A DNA stretch of 64,000 nucleotides from Candidatus Binatia bacterium (lineage in GTDB: Bacteria; Desulfobacterota; Binatia; UBA12015). The stretch covers positions 186,001 to 250,000 of the forward strand of contig DATCMB010000016.1 of NCBI GenBank assembly GCA_036563615.1, in the 5' to 3' direction. Below, in pieces: positions 36,908-46,103 of the stretch (the stretch's first letter is position 1; every line of letters begins with the position of its first letter). A model generated the notes under the pieces. It saw only the letters and a list, made by a program, of their open reading frames with translations, had not been told where the DNA came from and made no database searches. Both the position numbers and the translations under genes were made by a program.

Positions 36908-38919
36908 CAGCGGCCCAGCAGCTCGCGCAGCTTCGGGATGCCGTCCAGCATCGGCATCGGATCGAGCTCGAAGATCGTCACCCCGTCCTCCGCATAGCGC
37001 AGCCTCGCGTAGCGCGACGCGGCGATGCGCTCCGCGTCCGCCGGATCCCCCCGCGCTCCGAGGTAGAAGTAGCGCACGCCGCGGAGCAGAAGGAAGCGCA
37101 TCGCCTCGTCGTCGTCTCGCGTCGTCTGCACGCGCAGCACGCGCTTCGACACCTCGCGCCCCCAGTTCGACATCCGCGGCGAGAGGCTCGACAGCATCGA
37201 GCCCGCGGTCGTGCGCCGATTCGTGAGATAGGGGATCCAGTAGCCGGCGTCGGTGCCGTGCGGAAAGCCGGGCAGCCAGAACATCGTCCGCACCGCGAAC
37301 ATGGCGTCGGGCGGCGTGTTCTCGCGGATCCACGCCATCGCGCGCAGGTCGGCGGGCGTGACGAAGAAGCGGTGCGGCTCGAGCTGCGTCACCCGGTCGC
37401 GCGCGCCGAGCGCGCCGAGGACGAGAAACAGAAGCAGCACGGCCCTCCGTACCGTCGCTCCGGCGCGCAGCCAGCCGAGCAGCTCGTGCACGCCGGTCGC
37501 GACCAGCAGCGAGGCCGGCAGGTAGAGCGCGATCAGCACCGCGCCGACGTTCGTGAACTGGAGAAACGGCACCCGCAGCCGGTGCGCCTCGCCGAGCGCG
37601 AGCAGCGCCACCACCCACACGACCGTCAAGCACGCGAGCGTGCTGCGCCGCACGACCGCGACCGCCGCGAGCGCGAGCACGACGGCGATCGTCGCCGGCC
37701 CCGCGAACAGGTAGGCGATGCTCTCGACGGAGAACGAGAAGTACTCGGGATCGCCGGTCAGCCGGTCGCCGTCGGGCGCGGCGATGCCGCCGCGGAACTG
37801 CGCCGCCGCCCAGTGTCCGGCGACGTAGCCGTGCACCGCGCGCACCATCCCCGGCGCCGCGAGCGCGCCCGCCGCGAGCGCCAGCAGCGCGGCGACGAGC
37901 AGCAGCCGGTGTCGCGCCTGCGGCGCCGCGCGCACGCGCCAGAGCTCGGCCGCGAAGGTTGCGGCGAGAAGCGGCACCAGGAAGAGCGCGACCCGGAAGT
38001 GCAGGAGGAAGACGCCCGCGACCAGCAGGCAGGCGTGCAGCGCCGTCGCGAAGAGCGAGGCGGGCGCGCGCGCGGCGTCACCGCTGGTCGCGTCGCCTTC
38101 GGACGCGTCGCCGCTGGACGCGCCGCCCGCTGCGGCGCGCAGCGCGTCCCAGGCGACGAGCCACGCCGGCAGCACGATCGTCTGCGCGGCGAGCTGCGTG
38201 AACCGTCCCCAGTTCACGTAGAACGCCGGCTGGTGCGAGACGAGGCCCGCGCACACCGCGCCGATCACCGCCGGCACGCGGCCGACGCGGCGGTCGAGCA
38301 CGAGGTAGACGCCGAGCCCGCAGAGACCGTTCAGGACCTGCGCGAGCCACAGCGTCGCGGTGTGCGCCGGCACGTCGGCGAGGAGCTGCAGCGTCCCGGT
38401 GAGGGCGTAGAGACCGAGGTGGTAGCGGTCGACCGACACCGGGAAGTACGGCTCGAGCGACGACGGCAAGCGTCCGTGCCGCGCCGTGAGCTCGGTGAGC
38501 AGCACGTGGTGCAGCGAGTCCGACCACGCCGGGAAGGGCTCGACGTGCGCGACCCACACGCGCGTCCCGAGCGTCACGAGGACGACGCCGAGCGCGAGCC
38601 ACTCGAGGCCGGCGAACCGAACCGTCGCGAGCGCCTCGCGACGCAGCGCCGCCGAGGCGATCAGGCCGAGCGCGAGGAGCAGCACGACGAGCGCGCCACG
38701 CCCGAGCGCGACGCCGGGTGCGATCACGCGCAGCAGGAAGAACAGGATTGGCCAGAACGCGACGCCGAGGCTCGCGGCGACCGCCCACGCTTCGAGCGGC
38801 GCGTAGCTGCGCCAGGCGCGGCGCACGCACAAGAGCGCCCAGCCCGGCACGAAGAGCATCGCCAGCGTGACGAGCAGGACGCGCAGCTCCGTCGCGGCCG
38901 ACGGCAGCTCGAGGCTCAC
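36907..38919 (-). CDS. Large polytopic membrane protein, DUF6541/GT-C-like
   Basis: A 670-residue protein with about 14 membrane helices, starting LVTLAMLFVPGWALL. The first large periplasmic loop carries HVEPFPAWSDSLHHVLLTELTARHGRLP and FPVSVDRYHLGLYAL; the acidic/His loop (PAWSDSLHH) and the second loop are typical of GT-C or O-antigen-ligase-like membrane enzymes. The Ser/Gly/Asp-rich stretch (GASSGDASEGDATSGDA) is a cytoplasmic or periplasmic linker. A soluble C-terminus of about 130 residues follows (MAWIRENTPPDAMFAVR, RYFYLGARGDP). It overlaps the next membrane gene by one base. Likely handles a polyprenyl-linked sugar, but no substrate can be named. Confidence 0.78.
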   Translation of the reverse strand: MSLELPSAATELRVLLVTLAMLFVPGWALLCVRRAWRSYAPLEAWAVAASLGVAFWPILFFLLRVIAPGVALGRGALVVLLLALGLIASAALRREALATVRFAGLEWLALGVVLVTLGTRVWVAHVEPFPAWSDSLHHVLLTELTARHGRLPSSLEPYFPVSVDRYHLGLYALTGTLQLLADVPAHTATLWLAQVLNGLCGLGVYLVLDRRVGRVPAVIGAVCAGLVSHQPAFYVNWGRFTQLAAQTIVLPAWLVAWDALRAAAGGASSGDASEGDATSGDAARAPASLFATALHACLLVAGVFLLHFRVALFLVPLLAATFAAELWRVRAAPQARHRLLLVAALLALAAGALAAPGMVRAVHGYVAGHWAAAQFRGGIAAPDGDRLTGDPEYFSFSVESIAYLFAGPATIAVVLALAAVAVVRRSTLACLTVVWVVALLALGEAHRLRVPFLQFTNVGAVLIALYLPASLLVATGVHELLGWLRAGATVRRAVLLLFLVLGALGARDRVTQLEPHRFFVTPADLRAMAWIRENTPPDAMFAVRTMFWLPGFPHGTDAGYWIPYLTNRRTTAGSMLSSLSPRMSNWGREVSKRVLRVQTTRDDDEAMRFLLLRGVRYFYLGARGDPADAERIAASRYARLRYAEDGVTIFELDPMPMLDGIPKLRELLGR

Positions 38920-38957
38920 GTGCGTCCGGGCGCGTCGCCGCCGTCAAGCACCGCCGT

Positions 38958-41900
38958 TCACGCCCGTGCGGGCCTGGAAGCGTGCGGCGCGCGCGACGCG
39001 GTCCTGGTCCAGTCGAGGCGCACGAAGCAGCGCTCGCGCAGGATGCGCTCGAACTGCTCGGCCGATCCCTGCCACGTCCGCTGCTGCATCTCCGCGGCCG
39101 CGGCCCGCCCGAGCTGCTCGCGCTGCGCGGGATCGTCGACCAGACCAATCAGCGCCTGGGCGACGCTCTCGGGCTCCGGCTCGGCGAGGCGGCAGGTCTT
39201 GCCGTCGTCGATCATCTCGCGCACGCCCGGCACGTCGGCCTCGACCACCGCGCAGCCGCACGCCATGCCCTGCAGCGGCACCCACGAGATGTTCGCCGAC
39301 AGCGAGAAGCAGAGCAGGATGTGCGACGCGTTCATCTCGCGCGCGAGATCGGCGTGGCTCAGCACGCCGAGGTTCTCGAACTCGAAGTCGACCTCGCGCA
39401 GCTCCTCGTCGCTCGCGCCGAACATCGCGATGCGCACGTCGGGACGCGCTTGCTTGACGCGGCGGAGCGCTTCGATGCCGAGCGGGAAGCCGCGCCGCGG
39501 CAGGCTCGGACGCGCGAAGAACAGGATGCGCGTCGGCGCGCCGCGCTCGGCGGGATCGCGCTCGAGGCGGAAGATCGAGTGGTCGACCGCGAAGTCGATC
39601 GACAACGCCGGACGCCCCGTCACCTCCTCCATGCGACGCGCGAGCGAGCGGCCGATGGTGATGATCTGCAGCGGCAGCTCGTACGTCGCCTCGGCCCTGC
39701 GGTAGAGCGGATCGCGCGCCTCGTAGAACTCCGGCTCGAAGTCCTGCACGAAGTACGCCTTGAACAGCGAGTCCGCGAGCCGGTCGACGGTGTACGCGGT
39801 CGGCCAGTTGGTCGCGATCGAGACGTCGGCGGGCAGGATGTGCTGGTGGCCGATCACCGGATCGACCTTCAGCGGACCGAAGTTCTCCTCGAGGAAGCGA
39901 TGGATCTCCTCCTCGGAGAGCCCTTCGAGGTGCGCGATCGGCTCGACGTAGACGCGCACGCGGTGCCCCGCGGCGCCGAGGTGGTTCGCGAGGCGGAAGA
40001 TCGTCCAGTAGCCGCCGCCGGTGCCGGCGATCGGCGCGCGCACGATCCAGTTGATGATCAGCGGGCGCTCGACCGCGCCGCGCTTGCGCAGCGACGCGAG
40101 CTTCGTGAACAGCCCGGGCGCGGCGGTGGTGGTGCGGTGACGCGCGAGCGCGTCCTCGAGCGCGCGCGCGCCCATCGCCTCGCGCTCGGCGGGATCCTCG
40201 ACGAGCCGGGCGAGCGCGTCGCGCCAGCCGTCGCGGTCGGGCACCAGGAGCCCGTTGCGCCCGTGCTCGATCACGCGCTCGAAGTCGGGGTGCGCGCTCG
40301 CCACGGTCGGCACGCCGACCAGCGCCGCCTCGAGGTACTTGATCGAGCTCTTGCACTCGGTGAACGGGTTGCCCTTCTCGAGCGGTGCGAGGTTGATGTC
40401 GACCTTCGCCATCAGCGCGAACAGGCGCTGCCACGGCATCAGCGGCACGTGCGAGTGGCGCGGCCCGAAGCGGCCGAAGGTGCCGCTGACGTCGATGTGG
40501 CCGACGGTGAGCAGGCGGACGCCCGGATAGCGATCCATCAGCCAGACGATCGCCTTCTCGGCCTCGGCGAAGTCGCGGCGGTGCGTCGGGGTGCCGCTCA
40601 GGTACGCGATCACGACCTCTCCGGTCGACCGGCTCGCCTGCCCGCGCAGCTCGCGAACGCGCCGCGCCTGCGCCGCGAGCTGCACCATGTCGCGGCTCGC
40701 GACGTTCTCGTGCACGAGCACCTGGGGGACGAGGCCCTTGGCGCGGCGCGCGAGCGGCTCGGTGGAGACGATCGCGCCGTCGCAACGCTGCAGCGTCGCG
40801 CGGTAGCGCTCGAGGCCGCGGCGGTAGAGCTCGCGCTCCTCGCGCGGCTTGCCCTCGAGCGCCGCGACGTAGGGCATCGAGCTCACGTCGAACACCCAGT
40901 CGTCGGTGTCGAACACGACCGTGCGGCCGGTGCGGCGCACCTCGCGGATGAAGTGGTCGACGTCGGGACCGAACGGCACGCGGTGCAGGACGAAGTAGCC
41001 GTAGGTGCGCAGCGCCCACGAGAGGTTGATCTCGCCGTAGATCGCGACGTCGGCGGTGATGCCGAGGAGCTGCAGCTGCTCCGCGTGGTGGTCGCAGCGG
41101 TAGCGCTTGGCGTCGCCCGGACAGCCGCTCAGGAACAGCACCGCCTTGCGCGGCTCGCCGCCGAGCATCGGCGGGCGGCGCGGCTCGAGGCCGAGAAGGC
41201 GGCGCGGCAGGTCGCTGAGCTGGCGCGCCGACTCGGCGAGCTGGCGCAGCGGCGCGGTGATCTTCCACGACTTCGAGCGCAGCACCGCGTCGAGGATCGC
41301 GCGCGTGTGCTCGATCTGCTCGTGCTGCTGGTGGATGAACGCCTCGTGACCCTCGATCGCTTCGCGCGCGAGGCGCAGCTGCTCCTCGAGGTCGGCGCAA
41401 CGCGCGAGCGCCTCCTCGTGCGAGAGCTGCGTGCGGGAGCGCTCGCCGTCGCGCAGCGCGTGCTCGCCGGCGCCGAGCAGGACCACGCGCCGCGCCGCCG
41501 CCGCGATCGTCGCCTCGTGGCGGGTGTTCTTCGCCGCAATGGCGCCGCCGACCGCGCCGAACACGCGCGCCACCAGCGCCGGCGACGGACCCTTCGGCGC
41601 GCGCTCGGCGAGCGCCTGGTTCTCCTCCTCGACCGACTGCAGGCCGGCGTCACGCCGCGCGCTGAGCGGGATCGCGTGGATGTACCGGTACGGCGAGTGC
41701 GAGACGTCGCCGTACGCCGCCATGTCGCGGTTGTAGTCCTCGAAGAAGTCGCCGACCTGCGGGTCGAGGTCGAACATGTTGAGGAAGATCAGCATCTGGA
41801 CGAGCAGCCAGTTGCCGACGTCGTTGGTCGCGAGCCGGCGGAAGCTGCGTCCCGATGCGGTGATCCACTCCTCGAGCCAGGCGCGCGAGGGCAGTCCGTG

Positions 41901-42440
41901 CTGCAGGTGCTCCTCGAGCCACTGGTGCGGCAGCCCGTCGGTCGAGCGACGGTGGAACTCGCGCAGCGCGTCCTCGGCCTGCTCGATCTCGGGCGTGCGG
42001 TACGGCCCGGCGACGATCACCAGCTCGCGCGCGATGCGCACGAGCTCGCTCAGCACGAGCCCGCGGTCACGCTCGGCGACGTGCTCGAGGACGTCGCTGC
42101 AGCAGACGACGTCGAACGACCGATCCTCGAACGGCAGCCGGCGAGCGTCGGCGACGGTGTCGACGTCCGAGCCGCGACGCAGGTCGACGACGCGCACGTC
42201 GTGCAGGAACTCGCCCATCAGCCCGCCCGACCCGCCGACGTCGAGCACCGTGAAGGGCTCGCCGGACGCGAAGGCCCGGTGGCACAGGCGGGCGATCCAC
42301 CAGTTGCGGCTGTACGCGTCGGGCGGAATGCGCAGCGGTGGCGTCAAGGGTTCGCGCGCGACGCGCTTCGCCTCGAGCGGAGACGCCTGGCCGAGCCCGT
42401 TCATGGCCGACTGCTGGTGCGGCGCAGGTGGTCCCGCCAT
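38958..42440 (-). CDS. Methyltransferase-glycosyltransferase-glycosyltransferase fusion (1160 aa)
   Basis: A 1160-residue three-enzyme protein. Residues about 50-260 are a class I methyltransferase (VLDVGGSGGLMGEF at 65, FDVVCCSDVLEHV, RIARELVIVAGP). Residues about 330-415 are a charged coiled coil with an LEEQLRLAREAIEGHEAFIHQ-type run that closes in RSKSWKITAPLR, a segment typical of surface-glycan enzymes. Residues about 428-775 are a GT4-like glycosyltransferase (VLFLSGCPGDAKRYRCDHHAEQL, HPDFERVIEHGRNGLLV). Residues about 790-1145 are a second GT4-like domain (INWIVRAPIAGTGGGYWTIF, FFARPSLPRRGFPLGIEAL, EADVPGVREMI). No membrane segment. It heads a minus-strand group with two membrane proteins. 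It presumably adds and methylates several sugars of an O-antigen or capsule. Confidence 0.9.
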   Translation of the reverse strand: MAGPPAPHQQSAMNGLGQASPLEAKRVAREPLTPPLRIPPDAYSRNWWIARLCHRAFASGEPFTVLDVGGSGGLMGEFLHDVRVVDLRRGSDVDTVADARRLPFEDRSFDVVCCSDVLEHVAERDRGLVLSELVRIARELVIVAGPYRTPEIEQAEDALREFHRRSTDGLPHQWLEEHLQHGLPSRAWLEEWITASGRSFRRLATNDVGNWLLVQMLIFLNMFDLDPQVGDFFEDYNRDMAAYGDVSHSPYRYIHAIPLSARRDAGLQSVEEENQALAERAPKGPSPALVARVFGAVGGAIAAKNTRHEATIAAAARRVVLLGAGEHALRDGERSRTQLSHEEALARCADLEEQLRLAREAIEGHEAFIHQQHEQIEHTRAILDAVLRSKSWKITAPLRQLAESARQLSDLPRRLLGLEPRRPPMLGGEPRKAVLFLSGCPGDAKRYRCDHHAEQLQLLGITADVAIYGEINLSWALRTYGYFVLHRVPFGPDVDHFIREVRRTGRTVVFDTDDWVFDVSSMPYVAALEGKPREERELYRRGLERYRATLQRCDGAIVSTEPLARRAKGLVPQVLVHENVASRDMVQLAAQARRVRELRGQASRSTGEVVIAYLSGTPTHRRDFAEAEKAIVWLMDRYPGVRLLTVGHIDVSGTFGRFGPRHSHVPLMPWQRLFALMAKVDINLAPLEKGNPFTECKSSIKYLEAALVGVPTVASAHPDFERVIEHGRNGLLVPDRDGWRDALARLVEDPAEREAMGARALEDALARHRTTTAAPGLFTKLASLRKRGAVERPLIINWIVRAPIAGTGGGYWTIFRLANHLGAAGHRVRVYVEPIAHLEGLSEEEIHRFLEENFGPLKVDPVIGHQHILPADVSIATNWPTAYTVDRLADSLFKAYFVQDFEPEFYEARDPLYRRAEATYELPLQIITIGRSLARRMEEVTGRPALSIDFAVDHSIFRLERDPAERGAPTRILFFARPSLPRRGFPLGIEALRRVKQARPDVRIAMFGASDEELREVDFEFENLGVLSHADLAREMNASHILLCFSLSANISWVPLQGMACGCAVVEADVPGVREMIDDGKTCRLAEPEPESVAQALIGLVDDPAQREQLGRAAAAEMQQRTWQGSAEQFERILRERCFVRLDWTRTASRAPHASRPARA

Positions 42441-42464
42441 CGCCCCCTCACGACGCGGTTTCGT

Positions 42465-43700
42465 TCAGGACAGCCGCATCCGTCCAATGCGCTCGATCGC
42501 CTCCTCGACGTTCTCCCGTGAGTTGAACGCGCTCAGCCGGAAGTAGCCCTCCCCCGAAGGCCCGAAGCCGGCACCCGGCGTACCGACGACGTGCGCGCCC
42601 TCGAGCAGGCGATCGAAGAACTCCCATGACGAGAGACCGGACGGCGTCCGCAGCCAGATGTACGGCGCGTTCACGCCCCCATACACCGTGAGGCCGGCGC
42701 GAGTCAGCCCCTCGCGGATCAAGCGGGCGTTTTCCATGTAGAACTGGATCACCTCGCGCGTCTGCCGCTGGCCCTCGGGCGAGTACACCGCGGCGGCGGC
42801 GCGCTGCACCGGGTAGGAGACGCCGTTGAACTTCGTCGTGTGGCGCCGGTTCCACAGCGGGTTCAGCGCGACGCGCTCGCCGGACGCGGTCTGCGCCTTG
42901 ACGTCCTTCGGCACCACGGTGAAGGCGCAGCGCGTGCCGGTGAAGCCCGCGGTCTTCGAGAAGCTGCGGAACTCGATCGCGACCTCGCGCGCGCCGTCGA
43001 TCTCGTAGATCGAGTGCGGCAGCGAGGGATCGGAGATGAACGCCTCGTAGGCCGCGTCGAACAGGATCACCGCGCCGGCGCGGTGCGCGTAGTCGACCCA
43101 GCGCGCGAGCTGCTCACGCGTCGCCGCAGCGCCGGTCGGGTTGTTCGGCGAGCACAGATAGATGAGGTCGACGCGCTCCTTGGGCAGGTCGGGGACGAAG
43201 TCGTTCTCGGCCGTGGCCGGCATGTAGACGATGCCGGCATAGCGGCCGTCCTCGCCCGCGGCACCGGTGCGCCCCGCCATGACGTTGCTGTCGAGGTAGA
43301 CGGGGTAGACCGGGTCGGTGAGCGCGACGACGTTGTCGGTCGCGAAGATCTCCTGGATGTTCGCGCTGTCGCACTTCGAGCCGTCGGAGACGAACACCTC
43401 GTCCTGCGCGATCTCGACGCCGCGCGACGCGTAGTCGTGCTCGCGGATCGCCTCGATCAGGAAGTCGTAGCCCTGCTCCGGGCCGTAGCCGCGGAAGCCG
43501 GCGTCGGTGCCCATCTCCTCGACCGCGGCGCGCATGGCGTCGACCACCGCGGGCACGAGCGGACGCGTCACGTCGCCGATGCCGAGCTTGATGACCTTGG
43601 CGTCGGGGTTCGCCTTCTGGAACGCCGCGACCCGGCGGCCGATCTCGGGAAAGAGGTAGCCCGCCTTGAGCTTGAGGTAGTTCTCGTTGATGCGCGCCAT
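42465..43700 (-). CDS. dapL: LL-diaminopimelate aminotransferase
   Basis: PLP enzyme that converts tetrahydrodipicolinate directly to LL-diaminopimelate, the short route to lysine and peptidoglycan. The 411-residue length equals the family. The N-terminus [21 protein letters not shown] and GIGDVTRPL are diagnostic for DapL, as is the [14 protein letters not shown] segment. The PLP lysine lies in [16 protein letters not shown] (about residue 249). ATG 43700. It lies 24 bp upstream of the glycosyltransferase fusion on the same strand and 216 bp from the next gene behind it. The presence of DapL argues against standard proteobacterial lysine synthesis and for a deltaproteobacterial/Chlamydia/cyanobacterial-type distribution. 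Confidence 0.95.
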   Translation of the reverse strand: MARINENYLKLKAGYLFPEIGRRVAAFQKANPDAKVIKLGIGDVTRPLVPAVVDAMRAAVEEMGTDAGFRGYGPEQGYDFLIEAIREHDYASRGVEIAQDEVFVSDGSKCDSANIQEIFATDNVVALTDPVYPVYLDSNVMAGRTGAAGEDGRYAGIVYMPATAENDFVPDLPKERVDLIYLCSPNNPTGAAATREQLARWVDYAHRAGAVILFDAAYEAFISDPSLPHSIYEIDGAREVAIEFRSFSKTAGFTGTRCAFTVVPKDVKAQTASGERVALNPLWNRRHTTKFNGVSYPVQRAAAAVYSPEGQRQTREVIQFYMENARLIREGLTRAGLTVYGGVNAPYIWLRTPSGLSSWEFFDRLLEGAHVVGTPGAGFGPSGEGYFRLSAFNSRENVEEAIERIGRMRLS

Positions 43701-43755
43701 GACGGCGACGCATATCGGTTGCTCGCGCGGCGCGCTACGCCGCGTGGGATGGCGA

Positions 43756-43839
43756 GCCGCGGAGGCTCGCGTCGGGCGGGGGAGAGCTGCCGAGGCCCGC
43801 GTCGGACGGCGGGCTGCAAAGGCTCGCGCCGGTGGGCGG
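43756..43839. repeat. Three degenerate tandem 27-30 bp repeats
   Basis: Units 43756-43785, 43786-43812 and 43813-43839 share the pattern GCTGC-x-x-AGGCTCGCG followed by TCGG and GGCGG. They lie in the 216-bp gap after the collagen-like gene. The pattern resembles the word GCTGCCGAAGCTTGCGTG in the repeats at 52.9 kb, so they may belong to the same family, but this is by eye. Confidence 0.5.
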
Positions 43840-43916
43840 CGCCGCGGGCTGCGGGCTCCTCGAAGCCCGGCCCACGGCGAGCGCCCACGCGCCGTGCGAA
43901 GCGAGCTCGCGGCCCC

Positions 43917-44879
43917 TTACGGCTCCTGCTCGGGGTGGAACTCGATCGAGTAGTTGACGACCGTCGGCACGGGCAGACCGGTCTGCTCGATCTGCACCGT
44001 CGCGGGCCAGGTCGCGATGTAGGTGATGCTCCCGTCGAGGCCCGAGCACCAGCGCGCCCCGCCCGTGATCGTGCAGGTCGGAGCATCCGCGGGGATGAAG
44101 CCGTTGACCATCAGCGACACGGTGACGCTGGTATCCGCCCCCAGCGTCGCGTTGGTCCAGGCGCGGAGGTTCTTGAGCTGGCCGTACGGCATCGGGACGG
44201 AGACCTTGTCGGCGTCGGTCGAGTAGCCGGCGATCCCCGGGCCGCTGTACACCACACCCGTCGCCGTCGAGATCTCGGCGCCGGTTCCACCGGTGAGCAA
44301 CGCGTAGCCAGCCCCTGCCGGGCCCGTCGCGCCGGTCGGTCCGGTGGGGCCGGTCGGCCCGGGCTCACCCGCAGGTCCGGCGGGGCCGGGGTCTCCGCTC
44401 GGGCCGGGCTCGCCAGCGGGTCCGGCGGGGCCGGGGTCACCCGAAGCGCCCGTGGCCCCGGTCGGCCCGGTGGGACCCGTCGCGCCCGTCGCGCCGGGCG
44501 CGCCCTCGAGCGCGAGGACCGCCCACGCGCCCGGGGTCGATTCCGGATCGTTGCCCAGGTTGTCGTCGATCAAGCTCAGGTAGCTCGAGCCGCCGAGGCT
44601 GACGGCGTCGTTGACCCGGTAGGTCGTCGACGGCGACCAGACGTCGCGCCAGGCGAAGCCCGTTCGCTCCCAGGTGAAGAGCGTCTCGCCGTCGGGACAG
44701 TTCTGCTTCGGTCCGAGCTTGCGCAGGACGTTGATCCGCCCGATGTCGGTCTTGATCTTGGCGACGCAGGTGCGTGCCGGAGCCGGCGGCGGCGGTGGGT
44801 CCGAGTCGGCGTACGCGGCCGTCGACAGCGCGACGACCAGACCCATCGCCCAGGGGAGTGCGCGGTTCCTCGTGCTCAA
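43917..44879 (-). CDS. Secreted protein with collagen-like Gly-X-Y tract
   Basis: A 320-residue exported protein. TTG 44879 is chosen by comparison with the paralogue at 45141: both begin STR(N/D)RA(L/I), then WAMGLVV(A/V)LSTAAYAD, a short signal peptide. The segment [20 protein letters not shown] precedes a globular part with [15 protein letters not shown]. Residues about 128-193 are 22 perfect Gly-X-Y triplets (for example [10 protein letters not shown] and [10 protein letters not shown]). The C-terminal domain, from [22 protein letters not shown] to the end, matches the paralogue and should be a beta-sandwich head. Collagen-like tracts form triple helices in bacterial surface stalks. Likely surface or extracellular. 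No catalytic residues recognised. Confidence 0.85.
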   Translation of the reverse strand: MSTRNRALPWAMGLVVALSTAAYADSDPPPPPAPARTCVAKIKTDIGRINVLRKLGPKQNCPDGETLFTWERTGFAWRDVWSPSTTYRVNDAVSLGGSSYLSLIDDNLGNDPESTPGAWAVLALEGAPGATGATGPTGPTGATGASGDPGPAGPAGEPGPSGDPGPAGPAGEPGPTGPTGPTGATGPAGAGYALLTGGTGAEISTATGVVYSGPGIAGYSTDADKVSVPMPYGQLKNLRAWTNATLGADTSVTVSLMVNGFIPADAPTCTITGGARWCSGLDGSITYIATWPATVQIEQTGLPVPTVVNYSIEFHPEQEP

Positions 44880-44948
44880 GGTTGATCCCTTCTCGCAGCG
44901 TCGCTGCGCCTTGCTCGCAGCGGTGCGCTGCAGAGAGCTCCCCGCTCC

Positions 44949-44967
44949 ATCGGACGAACGCGGCGCG
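44949..44967. repeat. 19-bp direct repeat, copy 1 (upstream of collagen-like gene)
   Basis: The exact 19 bases ATCGGACGAACGCGGCGCG recur at 45832-45850, 883 bp away. In each case the repeat sits about 70-95 bp upstream of one member of the paralogous secreted-protein pair, together with a shared TTCTCGCAGCGT near each start. This marks a tandem duplication of gene plus leader. Confidence 0.85.
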
Positions 44968-45065
44968 CACGTGAGCACGACCTCGACGTCAAGCATCGCG
45001 CATGGTCGACGCGGTACGCGCGCCGCGCGCGAAGTTCCGCGCGCTCGGTGGGCACGTCGCGGGCG

Positions 45066-45104
45066 GCGCCGTGGGCTCGGGCTCTCCGATCCAGCCCACG
45101 GCGC
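45066..45104 (-). terminator. Strong hairpin downstream of the 45141 gene
   Basis: GCGCCGTGGGCT (45066-45077) pairs perfectly with AGCCCACGGCGC (45093-45104), a 12-bp stem with a 15-base loop, 37 bp past the stop of the minus-strand gene. No U-tract follows, as is common in GC-rich genomes. Confidence 0.6.
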
Positions 45105-45140
45105 GCCCACGACGTGCGCGCGACGCGTGCTCGCGCGGCC

Positions 45141-45740
45141 TTACGGGTCCGGCACGTACTCGAGCGAGTAGGTGACGGTCACCGCCTGGCCGTTGGTGGC
45201 CGGATCGCCGTCCATCAAGATCGCCACCGAGACGATGTGGTCGTCGCCGATCTCGCGGACGGTCTCCAGATCGTCGCACGAATCCATCCCGAACGAGATG
45301 GTGCAGTAGATGGGGTACTGCTCTTGCGTATCGCCGTCCACCACCACCTGGACGAAGATGACGTTGGGCTCGGTGAGCTTCGCGCTCGACCGTGCGCGAA
45401 GCTTCTGCAGCTTGCCAGGGCCCAAAGGAACCGAAACCTCGAAGGGGTTCTCCGAGAAGCCGGCGACACCCGGACCGACGAAGACCTGACCCGTCGACGA
45501 GTTGACCGTGGAGCCCGTTCCGCCGGTGAGCACCAGGGCGGTGCTCCCGGACGGCGTGTCTTCCGGTGGACGCTCCTCCTTCGGCCCGAGCCTCGGCAGG
45601 AGGTTGTCCGTCCTGATCCTCGCGATGCTGGTGCGCGAGGGTTGCTGCTGAGGCGACGGAGGGTCGTCGGCGTACGCAGCCGTCGACAGCACGACGACCA
45701 GGCCCATCGCCCATCGGATGGCGCGATCACGCGTACTCAC
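45141..45740 (-). CDS. Secreted protein paralogous to the collagen-like protein, without Gly-X-Y tract
   Basis: A 199-residue exported protein. GTG 45740 has GGAGG upstream. The signal peptide ([22 protein letters not shown]) matches the neighbour. The stretch RTSIARIRTDNLLPRLGPK parallels the neighbour's [17 protein letters not shown]. The C-terminal domain (LVLTGGTGSTVNSSTGQVFVGPGVAGFS through SVAILMDGDPATNGQAVTVTYSLEY) is clearly homologous and includes two Cys in IYCTISFGMDSCDD. The Gly-X-Y block and the globular part before it are missing. This gives the minimal form of the pair, so the collagen block was gained by one copy or lost by the other. Confidence 0.82.
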   Translation of the reverse strand: MSTRDRAIRWAMGLVVVLSTAAYADDPPSPQQQPSRTSIARIRTDNLLPRLGPKEERPPEDTPSGSTALVLTGGTGSTVNSSTGQVFVGPGVAGFSENPFEVSVPLGPGKLQKLRARSSAKLTEPNVIFVQVVVDGDTQEQYPIYCTISFGMDSCDDLETVREIGDDHIVSVAILMDGDPATNGQAVTVTYSLEYVPDP

Positions 45741-46103
45741 GTGTCCTCCTTTCTCGCAGCGTGCGCTGCGGGCTTGTCACAGCGGTGCACGCTCGAGCGC
45801 AGCGGCCGCTGCGAGGAGAGCCCCGGGGTGCATCGGACGAACGCGGCGCGATCGTAAGTCCGAGCTAGCGCAGGCTTCGCATGCTTGACGCCGCGAGGTC
45901 GGAGCGATCGCGATCGAGCGCCATCCTCGCGCGCTCTGCGGCAAGGTCGCGATCTTCTTCCGCAGCGCGCGCGCGGGCGGATGCGCGCCGGGCGGAGCCG
46001 GCGCGTGCGGCGCATGACGCGTGCTGGGGCGAAGGCCAGCTCGGCCGCGCGACGCCGGCTGGAAGCCGGCTCGGTCACGCGGCGCGGGCGGGCTCCTCCG
46101 ACC
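45741..46103. other. 363-bp region between the secreted-protein pair and gor
   Basis: No gene recognised. It contains the 45832 copy of the 19-bp direct repeat, a TACGAT-like -10 on the minus strand at 45851-45856 for the 45141 gene, and the short hairpin GCCGGCT-GGA-AGCCGGC (46054-46070) about 34 bp past the gor stop, a possible terminator. Confidence 0.45.
45832..45850. repeat. 19-bp direct repeat, copy 2
   Basis: Identical to 44949-44967. It lies upstream of the 45141 gene, as copy 1 lies upstream of the 43917 gene, and supports duplication of the whole transcription unit. Confidence 0.85.

Noticed and set aside
44313..44497. Repetitive DNA inside the collagen-like gene, considered as a CRISPR array or satellite repeat.
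   Set aside because: The repeat is a coding 9-base Gly-X-Y periodicity in frame, without spacers of constant length or a leader.
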